NCBI GenBank assembly: GCA_964019425.1
Contig: OZ025814.1
Span: 882,001 to 946,000 of the forward strand
Length of the DNA: 64,000 bases
From: Flectonema sp. DT1601
Lineage: Eukaryota > Euglenozoa > Diplonemea > Diplonemida > Diplonemidae
Direction of reading: 5' to 3'
The translations under genes and the position numbers were made by a program. The notes beneath the pieces are model-generated. The model saw only the letters and a program-made list of their open reading frames with translations, was not told the DNA's origin and did not search any database. This document shows positions 23,178 to 31,141 of the stretch, piece after piece (positions within the stretch are counted from its first letter, which is position 1; each line of letters starts with the position of its first letter).

Positions 23178-24827
23178 ATGATTGTAAATGTTGCTCTTGA
23201 GCTCTACGGATCAAAACACAATTTGGCATTCAGCTTTCCAGAGTCACCAGATGTATTGACTCTGAAGTTGTTGTTACAAGAAACATTTCAAAATGAGTCC
23301 AATGCAATGGTTCCCCAACATGAAGCACCACAACAAATAATTGTAAATGAAATAGAAGCCTATGACCCTTCAAGAAGGTGTTGGGTTAAAGTTGAAGAAG
23401 GAATGATATTTGATGATGGTCACCAATTATATATTTTCCAACCGAGTACTGTTGATGATCAGGGGAGGATACCACCTGCTAGACCAGCACCAGCTTTCAA
23501 CGTCATGTCTACACAGAACATGATGCAATTCCAGCATCATCATCAGGACGTTGCTTCTCCAGAGAGAGGAATGCAACCACAACTTAGTCAACTCCACAAC
23601 TTGACTTCACCGATTAGAGAAGCAGCTCCGCAATACCACAGTGAAGAGAGCCAACAACACCAACAACAACAGCATTTGCCCCAACAACACCAGCTGCAGC
23701 AGCAACAGTTCCATTCACAGCAACCGCAGCAGCAGAACCCTCCACAGCAACAGCACCAACACCAACAGCAGCATGTACCCGTGCAACAGCAACAACAGCA
23801 TGTTCCCCAACAACAGCAACAGCAACAGCAACAGCAACATGTGCCCCAACAACAGCAACAGCAGAACCCTCCAAAGCAACAGCACCAACAGCAACAGCAG
23901 CAACAACAGCTTCCCCAACAGCAATCGCACCCGCAGCAGCAGCAGCAACAACACTCCAGGCAGTCGAACTCCGTACAGCGTCATAACGACATACCACCAC
24001 CACACAGACCAAAGAGAATAATTGTAATATTAGGTGTCTCACGCGATAACTTAGGAGAAGCCTGTGTCCGCTGGTTAGCCAAGCAGACAACCAATATCCA
24101 AATACCGTATTCCTATGCGATAGTCGCTTGCGGTAGAAATGAACGCGTCCTAAAGGAATTGAAAGCGGAAATGCCATTCGTACACTTTTATGCGATGGAT
24201 GTAACTGACAGTGAAGGAGTGTCTAGTTTAGCCACTAGGGTATTTCAGCAACATGGATCTCCTCATGTTGTGATAAATGCTGTCGGAGTGTCAACCCCTC
24301 AATGTGCATTCAGTGAAATATCATCATCACACTTTGATACAATCATAGACACGATTATAAAAGGAACTGCTAATGTTGCGAGATCATTCTTAAGTGTAAT
24401 GGCTGCTAGAGGTGTTGGTTCATCATCAGATATACACGGTCAATCTGATTCGTATGAGGGTGTGTTGGTTAATTTAACATCAAACTGGGCTAGGACTGCC
24501 GTAGCTGGTCAATCAGCAATGTGCACAGCAAAATGGGCAGTTGAAGGATTGAGTAAATCAATTGCATTAGAGCTACCTCAATATCTTGCTTGTATTCCTT
24601 GTAATCCTGGTGTTATAAAGACATCAGGTATGGTCAGTGTTGGTTATCAACCTAGTGAGCAGCATTTTCAGAATCCACACACCTGGGCATCTAATTGCAT
24701 GCCGTTTCTTCTTTCTTTATCTCCACGAGAAAATGGACGATCTTTAACCTGTCCTGGAGCACCTTCACATCACTTCGACAATGCTCAGCAGACTTCCAAA
24801 CCAATGTGGTCACTTGGATTTCACTAA
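23178..24827 (+). CDS. PolyQ protein with C-terminal SDR-like (Rossmann) domain
   Basis: The 549-residue protein has three parts. Residues 1-~95 are a compact beta-rich N-terminal domain (MIVNVALELYG...) that I do not recognise. Residues ~150-270 are dominated by glutamine with some His and Pro. Residues ~277-530 look like a short-chain dehydrogenase/reductase: a glycine motif (LGVSRDNLG), an acidic DV after strand 3 (AMDVTD), NAVGVS in place of NNAG, a Ser-containing strand (VNLTSNW) and the AKWAVEGLSKSIALEL helix. At the position of the catalytic Tyr in YxxxK the sequence is MCTAK, so the Tyr appears to be Met and the domain may be catalytically dead or work as a nucleotide sensor. The start follows the AG at 23165-23166. 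Confidence 0.75.
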   Translation: MIVNVALELYGSKHNLAFSFPESPDVLTLKLLLQETFQNESNAMVPQHEAPQQIIVNEIEAYDPSRRCWVKVEEGMIFDDGHQLYIFQPSTVDDQGRIPPARPAPAFNVMSTQNMMQFQHHHQDVASPERGMQPQLSQLHNLTSPIREAAPQYHSEESQQHQQQQHLPQQHQLQQQQFHSQQPQQQNPPQQQHQHQQQHVPVQQQQQHVPQQQQQQQQQQHVPQQQQQQNPPKQQHQQQQQQQQLPQQQSHPQQQQQQHSRQSNSVQRHNDIPPPHRPKRIIVILGVSRDNLGEACVRWLAKQTTNIQIPYSYAIVACGRNERVLKELKAEMPFVHFYAMDVTDSEGVSSLATRVFQQHGSPHVVINAVGVSTPQCAFSEISSSHFDTIIDTIIKGTANVARSFLSVMAARGVGSSSDIHGQSDSYEGVLVNLTSNWARTAVAGQSAMCTAKWAVEGLSKSIALELPQYLACIPCNPGVIKTSGMVSVGYQPSEQHFQNPHTWASNCMPFLLSLSPRENGRSLTCPGAPSHHFDNAQQTSKPMWSLGFH

Positions 24828-25119
24828 TTGGAATATTTGAAGCAAAAGTATTGTATCCTCAAAACCTTAGATGGAAATGAATGTAAGTTACCAAACTTAT
24901 AAATAATGTATAGACCTCTTTTTATAGATATTATTACTGCATCGCAGAAAAAGTTATTTTTTTTTAGTTTTTATTTTTTTCTTGCGTCTTATTACTTTAA
25001 GAAAAAAATTAGCATAATTTTTTTAATCAATAGTCGCAAAGTCGTTCAAATGATGTTAATTCATGTAGGGGTGCTTACTAACCTCATTCTATTATAAAAC
25101 AGGGGTCTTATTTGGTGTA

Positions 25120-26301
25120 ATGCCTGAACACAGTGACCTGTACGGAGTGTTGGGGATAAACAAAGATGCACAAAAAGCTGAAATAAGAAAGGCCTACAAG
25201 AAAAAAGTTCTGAAGTGTCATCCGGACAAAAATTTATTGAGTTCTGGCAATGAGTTTAAAAGGGTCCAGCAAGCTTATGAAATCTTGGGAGACACCAGAC
25301 AGAAAAAGACGTACGATGATAGGGCAAGATCACGTAGTGTTCCCCCAATGCCAACTGGTAATAATTTCAAGAGAAATAACCGACAGACAAAGAGAGCTGC
25401 GACACCAACGGATTTGGACATCTCTGAAATTATTAAAAGAGATAAAGAAATGATGAAGCGAAAAGAAGAGCTGCGTCGACGACAAGAATACGAATCTGCT
25501 CACGCGAACACATTAAAACGTGAGAAGTCAACCAAACAGCGAGCGTGGCTTGATGAGCAGGAACAGCAACAGAAACAAGACGCAGAAAGGAGGGAGCGAC
25601 TTGCAAAAGTAAAAGAAGAAATCGCTGCGGAAAAAGCAGATATTGAACGACGGAGAAAAGAAGCTGAAGAAGCTGCTGCTCAAGCAAGAGAAGAACGAAT
25701 GGATGCTATTCGACAATTTAAATTGGAGCAGGAAATCGATCCTTCGGTAAAACAATTTCAGTCAGAAATAGAAAAACGGCACCAACAACGACTTGACAGT
25801 CTTCACAAGAAACAACAACAAGGTCAGAGCGAGCAACAGGCACGTAAAGCTCGTATGAATTCTGGCATGCGACAAGGCAGCACAACCTTGGAAGATATTC
25901 ACGAAAAGCGACTCAACGAAATAAAACAACGCAGTCAACAACTCCAACAAGACATCGAACTGCGCCGCAAACAAAATACCGCACTTAGAGAACAGGAGGA
26001 ACAGCAAAGAAAAGCCAACGAACAACAGTACCAACAACATCTTGAGGATGAAGCAAATCAAGAAGTAGAACGATCTAAGATGGCAAGAGTTGTGGCAGAT
26101 GAATATAAATCGCTTTGGGATGATCTCAATCGTTATAAACAACAACAAGAGCAGCACCATCACCGACAGTCTAGCAGACATCGTCCTGAACTACTAAAAT
26201 CAGCATCACCAAAGAGACTTTCAAAAGCAACCCTTCCACCCATTAGCAGGTCTGGTTCCGTCTCTCCAGTTGGGAGCTGCGGAAAGTGTCGATCATTATA
26301 A
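25120..26301 (+). CDS. J-domain (DnaJ/Hsp40) protein with long coiled coil
   Basis: The 393-residue protein opens with a full J domain (residues ~6-66: DLYGVLGINKDAQKAEIRKA, HPD at 34-36, FKRVQQAYEILGD). J domains stimulate the ATPase of Hsp70. The rest (residues ~95-350) is a charged, Gln/Glu/Lys/Arg-rich helix that is almost certainly coiled coil. There is no Gly/Phe region or zinc domain, so this is a class C J-protein. A basic, Ser/Pro-rich tail ends in CGKCRSL. The ATG follows an ATTATAAAACAG acceptor (AG 25101-25102) by 17 nt. The coiled coil suggests an anchored co-chaperone, perhaps cytoskeletal (inference). Confidence 0.85.
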   Translation: MPEHSDLYGVLGINKDAQKAEIRKAYKKKVLKCHPDKNLLSSGNEFKRVQQAYEILGDTRQKKTYDDRARSRSVPPMPTGNNFKRNNRQTKRAATPTDLDISEIIKRDKEMMKRKEELRRRQEYESAHANTLKREKSTKQRAWLDEQEQQQKQDAERRERLAKVKEEIAAEKADIERRRKEAEEAAAQAREERMDAIRQFKLEQEIDPSVKQFQSEIEKRHQQRLDSLHKKQQQGQSEQQARKARMNSGMRQGSTTLEDIHEKRLNEIKQRSQQLQQDIELRRKQNTALREQEEQQRKANEQQYQQHLEDEANQEVERSKMARVVADEYKSLWDDLNRYKQQQEQHHHRQSSRHRPELLKSASPKRLSKATLPPISRSGSVSPVGSCGKCRSL

Positions 26302-26522
26302 ATGTGTTAATGTTAATGACTTTTTATTAAGTCATTTCAATTTACGGTATTCGTTATTGAATTATTTTTTTGTTTTCATTTACCCGCAAAAAAGTACACT
26401 TTCTCTCTCTCTTTTTTATTTTATAATTTGTTTCGTTTGCATACATTTACCCGTTTTGGTTGTTTCTTTGTGTTACTGCGAGTGAGTATTTACCTTCTGA
26501 TCATAAGGTTTTTATAAGAAAT

Positions 26523-26711
26523 ATGGGATTTGTTCTTAAGAGCCGAGGAAGACATCACCACATGGGGTTCCACAGTACGCTACAAACTAGACTTACACCT
26601 GAACAGGCTGCGTGGGTTAATCTTGAGACTGATACTGTGTTGCGACCTTCGTATAAAACGTGTGAAAGAAGATTACCAAAGAAAGTAAAGCACGTTGTGA
26701 TGAGAATTTGA
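26523..26711 (+). CDS. Small basic protein, unknown
   Basis: A 62-residue frame from the ATG at 26523 (MGFVLKSRGRHHH...) lies in line with its neighbours, is followed by a poly-A/T tract, and has non-repetitive, basic composition without membrane segments. It could be a small mitochondrial or ribosomal protein, but no family is recognised. It is supported mainly by its position between two genes and its ordinary composition. Confidence 0.45.
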   Translation: MGFVLKSRGRHHHMGFHSTLQTRLTPEQAAWVNLETDTVLRPSYKTCERRLPKKVKHVVMRI

Positions 26712-26849
26712 TTTTTTTAAAAAAAAAAAAAAAACCTCAAAAACAATTACCGTTATCGATTCTGAGGAAATTTATTTTTCTTTTTTTTTAAAAAAAAAAA
26801 AAAATTATTAACCCTTTTCAGAGGATATTTCACAACCCTACACTTAACA

Positions 26850-27098
26850 ATGTCTGATCCGAAAGTAACCGTTACGGAGTACGAGCAATGCGTGAATACT
26901 GATCCAGCCTCACCACTCGTTAGACAGAAACATGACGATGCACAGATATGCTTGGGATGTCATGAGAGCCCAATTGTGTATCAAACAAGAACATGTGACC
27001 ACCCTGTGTTCTGTGAACGCTGTGCTATGAAAACTGCCACTGGAGGAAAATGTAAAGTTTGCCATCAGATGTTCGGAGGATTAGTTCGGATGGAATGA
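26850..27098 (+). CDS. Small RING-type zinc finger protein
   Basis: The 82-residue protein carries one Cys/His cluster, CLGC...C-x-H...CERC...CKVC, matching a C3HC4 RING finger (residues ~34-74) of the compact kind seen in the Mip1/MEX-3/unkempt class and in viral IAP-like RINGs. RING fingers usually act as E3 ubiquitin ligases by binding an E2. Nothing else is present, so a partner would have to supply substrate recognition. The start follows a CCCTTTTCAG acceptor (AG 26820-26821). Confidence 0.75.
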   Translation: MSDPKVTVTEYEQCVNTDPASPLVRQKHDDAQICLGCHESPIVYQTRTCDHPVFCERCAMKTATGGKCKVCHQMFGGLVRME

Positions 27099-27583
27099 GA
27101 CCAAACTTCACTTCTCACTATAAAAACAACTAACGGCACTTTCCAATACTGCTTTCGATTTGTCCCATTTTGTCGTCATAATTGGAATTTCTTTTTTTTT
27201 TTCTTTTCTTTTTTTTTTCCCCTTCAGTGTGAAAAACTCTAGCCTCATAATTTAATGTTTAGCAAAAAAAAGCTGGTCGTTTTACGCAAAAAAACAGAAG
27301 TGGAACCCAGTGAGGCAATGCCAACCTGCTCGAACAAAGAGTAAATTATGTTTATTTATGATGTACTGAAATACGTGTTACGAACGAACGAGTTGAGAAA
27401 TGCAAACGACTCTGATACACTACTTAGTTTACAGACGTGAAATGCACAATCCTTTATGACTGCATAGTGTCCGACTTGATTCACAGATTGTCATTATTGA
27501 GTAATCTGGTTGATGCAGCCGCATATTTTTTCCAGGAAAAAACACTCAAACAAAAAAAAAAAAAAAAAAAAAAAGGAGAAACA
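27099..27583. other. Intergenic region, no gene seen
   Basis: Contains T-rich tracts (27190-27222) and a 22-base A tract just before the next start codon. The upstream in-frame extension of the next gene through this A tract is not credible because it precedes a clear signal peptide. Confidence 0.5.
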
Positions 27584-28378
27584 ATGAAGGTTCTTTTATT
27601 TCTTGCTGCGTTGTTCACAGTAGCTGAAGGAAGAACAAGATATCTTAATGGCAATGGAGGTGACATACTGAGCAGTTTCAGTGGTATCAAATTTAGTGTT
27701 TATGAAGACGTGCACGAAGTTGGAGGAACTTTCACAGCAGAACCAGGGTGCAATAATTTCGGTGTAGAGTTGCTTCAGCCAAATTGGGGATCTAATTACT
27801 GTTACAGTCATAGTTGCTACATGAGATGGAGTGGTAGTACTTGGGCAAGTGTTGTTCAATTCGTTCCAGCTTCATCTAGTACATGTCGAATCACAGTAAC
27901 CAACGCATACGTCACATACAACACTTCAAGTGCTGCTTTTGGTGCTGTCTGGATTGTACTTATAACGGGAAGTTACGTATGCTGTATTATATGTGCTCTG
28001 CTAATTCGCAGACGCAGAGGAGGAAACTCCATCATTGTTAGCCAGCAACAGAGTACAGTTGCTGCTCCACTGATGGCCCAGCCAATGATGCAGCCGGCAC
28101 CAATGTACGCGCAGCCTGTCGTGGGACAACCAGTGGGCTACCCTGCTCCTGGGTGCCAACCTGCATACGGTGCCCCTGCACCTGCGTACGGTGCACCTGC
28201 CCCTGCGTACGGTGCACCTGCCCCTGCGTACGGCGCCCCTGCTCCTGTCGAAGCGTGCCCAGCCCCTGCCCCAGTGCCTTCCCCTGCGTACCCAGCTCCT
28301 GTCGCCGAACCTGGGTATCCACCACCTGCTAACGCTGCTAAAGATGCCGCTCCAAGCGAAATGTCACCAGTTGCCTAA
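27584..28378 (+). CDS. Small type I membrane protein with Pro/Ala/Tyr-rich repeat tail
   Basis: From the ATG at 27584 the 264-residue protein has a signal peptide (MKVLLFLAALFTVAEG), a ~110-residue Cys-containing lumenal domain (CNNF...CYSHSCYMRW...CRITV), a transmembrane helix (AVWIVLITGSYVCCIICALL, about residues 125-145) stopped by RRRRGG, and a cytoplasmic tail rich in Pro, Ala, Tyr and Gly. The tail holds tandem copies of PAYGA (28160-28245). This resembles shisa-like or annexin/ALG-2-binding tails, where PxY/PYG repeats bind trafficking or ESCRT-linked adaptors; that role is inference. Confidence 0.75.
   Translation: MKVLLFLAALFTVAEGRTRYLNGNGGDILSSFSGIKFSVYEDVHEVGGTFTAEPGCNNFGVELLQPNWGSNYCYSHSCYMRWSGSTWASVVQFVPASSSTCRITVTNAYVTYNTSSAAFGAVWIVLITGSYVCCIICALLIRRRRGGNSIIVSQQQSTVAAPLMAQPMMQPAPMYAQPVVGQPVGYPAPGCQPAYGAPAPAYGAPAPAYGAPAPAYGAPAPVEACPAPAPVPSPAYPAPVAEPGYPPPANAAKDAAPSEMSPVA
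28160..28245 (+). repeat. In-frame tandem repeat encoding PAYGAPA units
   Basis: About four copies of a 21-bp unit (GCGTACGGTGCACCTGCCCC-like) encode the Pro/Ala/Tyr/Gly tail of the small type I membrane protein. Confidence 0.85.
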
Positions 28379-28983
28379 ATAACTTTCCATTGTTTACTTC
28401 TTGACAAGCACAGAAAAAAAAGGAAAGAACAAAAAAAGGAAAATAAATTAGAAGAGATTTATTTCTTGTTCTCGTCACTTTAGTTTAAAAAAAAAAAAAG
28501 AAAGAACAAAAATTACTCCCCCCAGTTTTTTATCCCCATTTTTGAACAACGTATGGCTTATCACATTCATTTAAAGAAAGTCTCAGTTCGAGTAGTTTGC
28601 TTGTTAATTCTGTATCTTCGACTGACCCACAGAATTATCCTATTAAAGTGTTACTTGTTAACGTACTCCACTTTTTTCATGTTGCCAACGGACCACATAT
28701 TTTTAGAGGACGTACGATGTTTTCTGTTTTCACTTGTATATAGGAAACAGATAAAGTGATACAATTACGACAGACAGCTCAAATGACTTTCGGTTTCATT
28801 ATGGCTACTTCGAAGTCAAATTCAGCCGAAATTTCTTTTTTTGTTTTGAGAAACTAAAAACCTGCTGCCTTTACGAAAAATACAACATCTGCGGCAATAG
28901 ACCCACGGTCTCCAAAAAGAAGTATTGCGCTGCGTTTACCGTCGGTTTTTCGCTCTTGAACTTTTTCGACACAAATGAGAAAG

Positions 28984-29024
<41 letters not shown>

Positions 29025-29569
29025 AAAAAAAGTAATAAAGACAAGAGATCACCTGATTGACTAACAACTCTCTTGTTTTTTATACGCAGTTTTTTTAATG
29101 CTTCGTATACACTCGAACGGGCTTTTTTTTTTTATTTATTTTCTTTCTTCCTCCACCCCAATCCCCGGTGCTTGGTATTATCTGTATACTTCCCTATTTA
29201 TTTTTATTTTTTTTTTTTTCCTTTCACTTATAAGAGAACTGTACTCGGTTGACACACAAACCCGCTTTGTGCATGGTGTAGTGTCTTCTCCGACGATAAT
29301 TTCTTTCTTCCTTTTTTTATTTTATTTTTTATATTTTTATTGCCTAGTTTAATACAGAGTTGGAAGAAAAAGTTTTTTGCTTTTTCCCATGCTGGTTGTA
29401 TGACTAGGTTCAAATTAAAAAAAAAAAAGTTTAAAAAAATCTAATTAAAGAAATCAAAAAAAAAAAAAATAAAGGGAAAAAATAGAAAAAAAAAAAAAAA
29501 ATATTCACAAAATTTTTTTTTTTTTTTTTAGTTTGCGCATAAAAAAAAAAAAATGGTGATTCGAATCAA
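28379..29569. other. Intergenic region, low complexity
   Basis: AT-rich DNA with very long A tracts (28982-29034) and T tracts. No gene is seen; short open frames are hydrophobic by-products of T runs. Confidence 0.6.
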
Positions 29570-29578
29570 TTTATTTTA
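29570..29578. repeat. Left flanking 9-bp direct repeat (target-site duplication)
   Basis: TTTATTTTA abuts the left inverted repeat exactly; the identical 9-mer abuts the right end at 31080-31088. The A/T composition lowers its weight, but the exact placement at both ends supports a target-site duplication. Confidence 0.6.
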
Positions 29579-29654
29579 GGGAAAACCTACAGATCCACCC
29601 CCAGGTTTGGGGAAACGTACACTACGGTCACGGCCTTGTGTAACTTTTTTGACC
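29579..29654 (+). repeat. Left terminal inverted repeat (76 bp)
   Basis: Matches the reverse complement of 31004-31079 at about 73 of 76 positions. It contains potential hairpins (CCCC..GGGG; TACAC..GTGTA) and ends in T6, so it could also be a short pol III-type transcript unit. Confidence 0.9.
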
Positions 29655-29686
29655 CCTGGATATGTGTTTAAATCCGCAAAATCGAA

Positions 29687-29760
29687 GACGACGCAATTTG
29701 TCGAGTGGTATGATTGCAGACTTGCATTCGCTAGGCTGCGGTTCGAACCCCTGTCGGGTC
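29687..29760 (+). pseudogene. Degenerate tRNA-like sequence
   Basis: A D-loop-like GAGTGGTATGA, an anticodon-loop-like CTTGCAT and a T-arm with GGTTCGAACCCC (B-box) occur in the right order and spacing over 74 nt, followed at once by a long T run. The acceptor and anticodon stems pair poorly. The anticodon would read TGC (Ala) if the loop is placed as described, but this is uncertain. It sits 32 nt inside the left inverted repeat. Confidence 0.5.
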
Positions 29761-30096
29761 TTTTTTTTTTTTTTTTTTTCTTTTCTTCCCAGTGACCAAC
29801 AGGTACACTGTCTGCACTGGCCGTTCGGTCAGGAACGCCGCCGCTGACGTCGTGCGTCGTATCCGTACTGCTGATTCGTTCTGTCACGTTCGGACACTCG
29901 TCGCTCTGAGACATTGCTTAGTGCAGGTTGCTGACTAACAACATCGTTTGAAAGTCTTACACCAGAACCTCATTGGTACCTTACAAAGACCCTGCATCAA
30001 ATTCACACGCGGGTCGTTCTTCAAGGTCAATAGTGTAAACTTCCACTCGACTTAGGACCTCGCTTGGAAGCTTCTGTCATCGCGCAATTCTTCCTT

Positions 30097-30117
30097 AAGT
30101 TAAGTTAAACTTAACTT
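30097..30117. repeat. 21-bp palindrome
   Basis: Perfect 10-bp arms (AAGTTAAGTT / AACTTAACTT) around one central base, inside the inverted-repeat element, on the 3' side of the rRNA fragment. Composition is AT-rich; significance is unknown. Confidence 0.5.
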
Positions 30118-30329
30118 TAACATAAGAGAGTAATCCATCGTCCTGTTAACCTCTATTCTCTCATCATGGTGTAGAAGTAAGTTAGTCAACTATTGATGTA
30201 GTTACTTAATTGTAATGTTCATAAAAAAACATTCTTATTGTTGTAATCTTTTGGACGCAAGCCCTAACACGATCAAAAAGTAACCACCAGTGGTGACTAA
30301 GTGATCCAGTCTGGCTTACTTCAAAGGCT

Positions 30330-30695
30330 AACATAGTCAAGCACAGTCACTGCGGATGTGTTGTGTAGCATCACGGCTCCGATCGGAGAACCGTAGATAC
30401 CAGGGACTAGAAACGGGAGTTCCTCTCGTACTACCCCGTATTGTGGTCGACTTACACTGCCAAGGGGTCTCTCCCCATCAGTAGGTAAAACTTGTCTCAC
30501 GACGGTCCTGTTAGTGGGTGAACTATCCAACCCTTGGACAATTCTGCTTGTCTAGGCTAGGAAGAGCCGACATTGAAGGATCAAAAGCAATGAACGCTTG
30601 GCTGGGTTTGCAGGCCCCAAAAGCTGAACGAAAAAATTGGGCCGTTCGAATCACTAACTTGCATGTTGTCGGTTGCAGTCATCACTCACCTGTCA
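30330..30695 (-). rRNA. LSU (28S-type) rRNA 3' domain fragment, compact or degenerate
   Basis: The reverse complement contains the universal blocks of domains V-VI in the correct order: AATGTCGGCTCTTCCTA (30558-30574), GTTCACCCACTAACAGG (30507-30523), ACCGTCGTGAGACAAG (30491-30506) and the sarcin-ricin loop TAGTACGAGAGGAAC (30419-30433). GTTCACCCACTAA is typical of eukaryotic cytosolic LSU rRNA. Compared with the usual sequence, about 20 nt between AACAGG and ACCGTC are missing, and the segment around AGCGTTCATAGCGAC is shortened. No SSU, 5.8S or remaining LSU sequence is near. It is on the strand opposite to every protein gene and lies inside an inverted-repeat element, so a captured pseudogene is the best reading; a fragmented rRNA gene piece is an alternative, since euglenozoan LSU rRNAs are split. 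Confidence 0.75.
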
Positions 30696-30881
30696 GCATA
30701 CTCTTTACCTTAATTACGCTTAACCCTAACGATGATTTGGCAAATAACAAACCTTGAGGGCATCATTGCGTTGCTACGCTGCACCACGTTGGTAGTATTT
30801 AAAAGTTAACAAAGCCTTAAAAAAAATTGAGTAACAGCGAGATGAACAGATGCCCAGAAAAAAAATTCCGGGAAAAAAAAA

Positions 30882-30957
30882 AATCCCCCCGAGGGACTCG
30901 AACCCCGTACCTCCAGGGCTTCAGTCCGGCACCAACACCACTGCGCTATCACGGATT
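30882..30957 (-). pseudogene. Degenerate tRNA-Phe(GAA)-like sequence
   Basis: On the minus strand, 76 nt run from AATCCGTGATAGCGCAGTGG to GGGGGGATT. The anticodon arm CCGGA-CTGAAGC-CCTGG pairs at four of five positions and gives anticodon GAA with T at position 33. The T arm CGGGG-TTCGAGT-CCCTC keeps the B-box. The acceptor stem pairs only in part. T runs follow the 3' end. It lies 46 nt inside the right inverted repeat, mirroring the tRNA-like sequence at the left end. Confidence 0.55.
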
Positions 30958-31003
30958 TGAAAAAAATTTCGCCCAGAATAGAGGGCTGTCGATTTGGAAA
31001 AAA

Positions 31004-31079
31004 GGTCAAAAAAGCTACACAAGGCCGTGACCGTAGTATACGTTTCTCCAAACCTGGGGGTGGATCTGTAGGTTTTCCC
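31004..31079 (-). repeat. Right terminal inverted repeat (76 bp)
   Basis: Reverse complement of 29579-29654 with about three mismatches; it is followed directly by the second TTTATTTTA. Confidence 0.9.
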
Positions 31080-31088
31080 TTTATTTTA
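31080..31088. repeat. Right flanking 9-bp direct repeat (target-site duplication)
   Basis: TTTATTTTA, identical to 29570-29578 and placed exactly at the element end. Confidence 0.6.
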
Positions 31089-31141
31089 TTTACGTCTCAG
31101 GGAGGGGGGGAAGTGATAAAACATAAATATAAAAAAAAAAA

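Larger units (their letters stand above)
29579..31079. mobile_element. 1.5-kb non-autonomous TIR element carrying rRNA and tRNA-like cargo
   Basis: The ends are 76-bp inverted repeats (29579-29654 and 31004-31079) differing at about three positions, starting GGGAAAACCTAC. A 9-bp direct repeat lies on both sides. No transposase is encoded. The cargo, inside the repeats, is a tRNA-like sequence on + followed by a long T run, an LSU rRNA 3' fragment on -, and a tRNA-Phe-like sequence on -. Long inverted repeats, a 9-bp duplication and captured host sequence recall Mutator-like (Pack-MULE) elements; family assignment is inference. Alternatively, two related small RNA units could have been brought together head to head. 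The element lies between the type I membrane protein gene and the next gene, whose splice acceptor follows 20 bp beyond it. Confidence 0.65.

Noticed and set aside
23614-24177. Long minus-strand open frame rich in Ala and Val opposite the polyQ gene
   Set aside because: It is the antisense of the CAG/CAA repeats; its composition is explained by the repeat and it has no domain.
25433-26181. Minus-strand frames opposite the J-protein
   Set aside because: They are Leu/Phe-rich shadows of the Gln/Glu/Lys coiled-coil coding sequence.
29576-29914. Minus-strand 112-residue frame across the left inverted repeat
   Set aside because: It runs through the inverted repeat, the tRNA-like sequence and a T tract, so it is a chance frame.
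30321-30530. Minus-strand 69-residue frame
   Set aside because: It is the translation of the LSU rRNA fragment.
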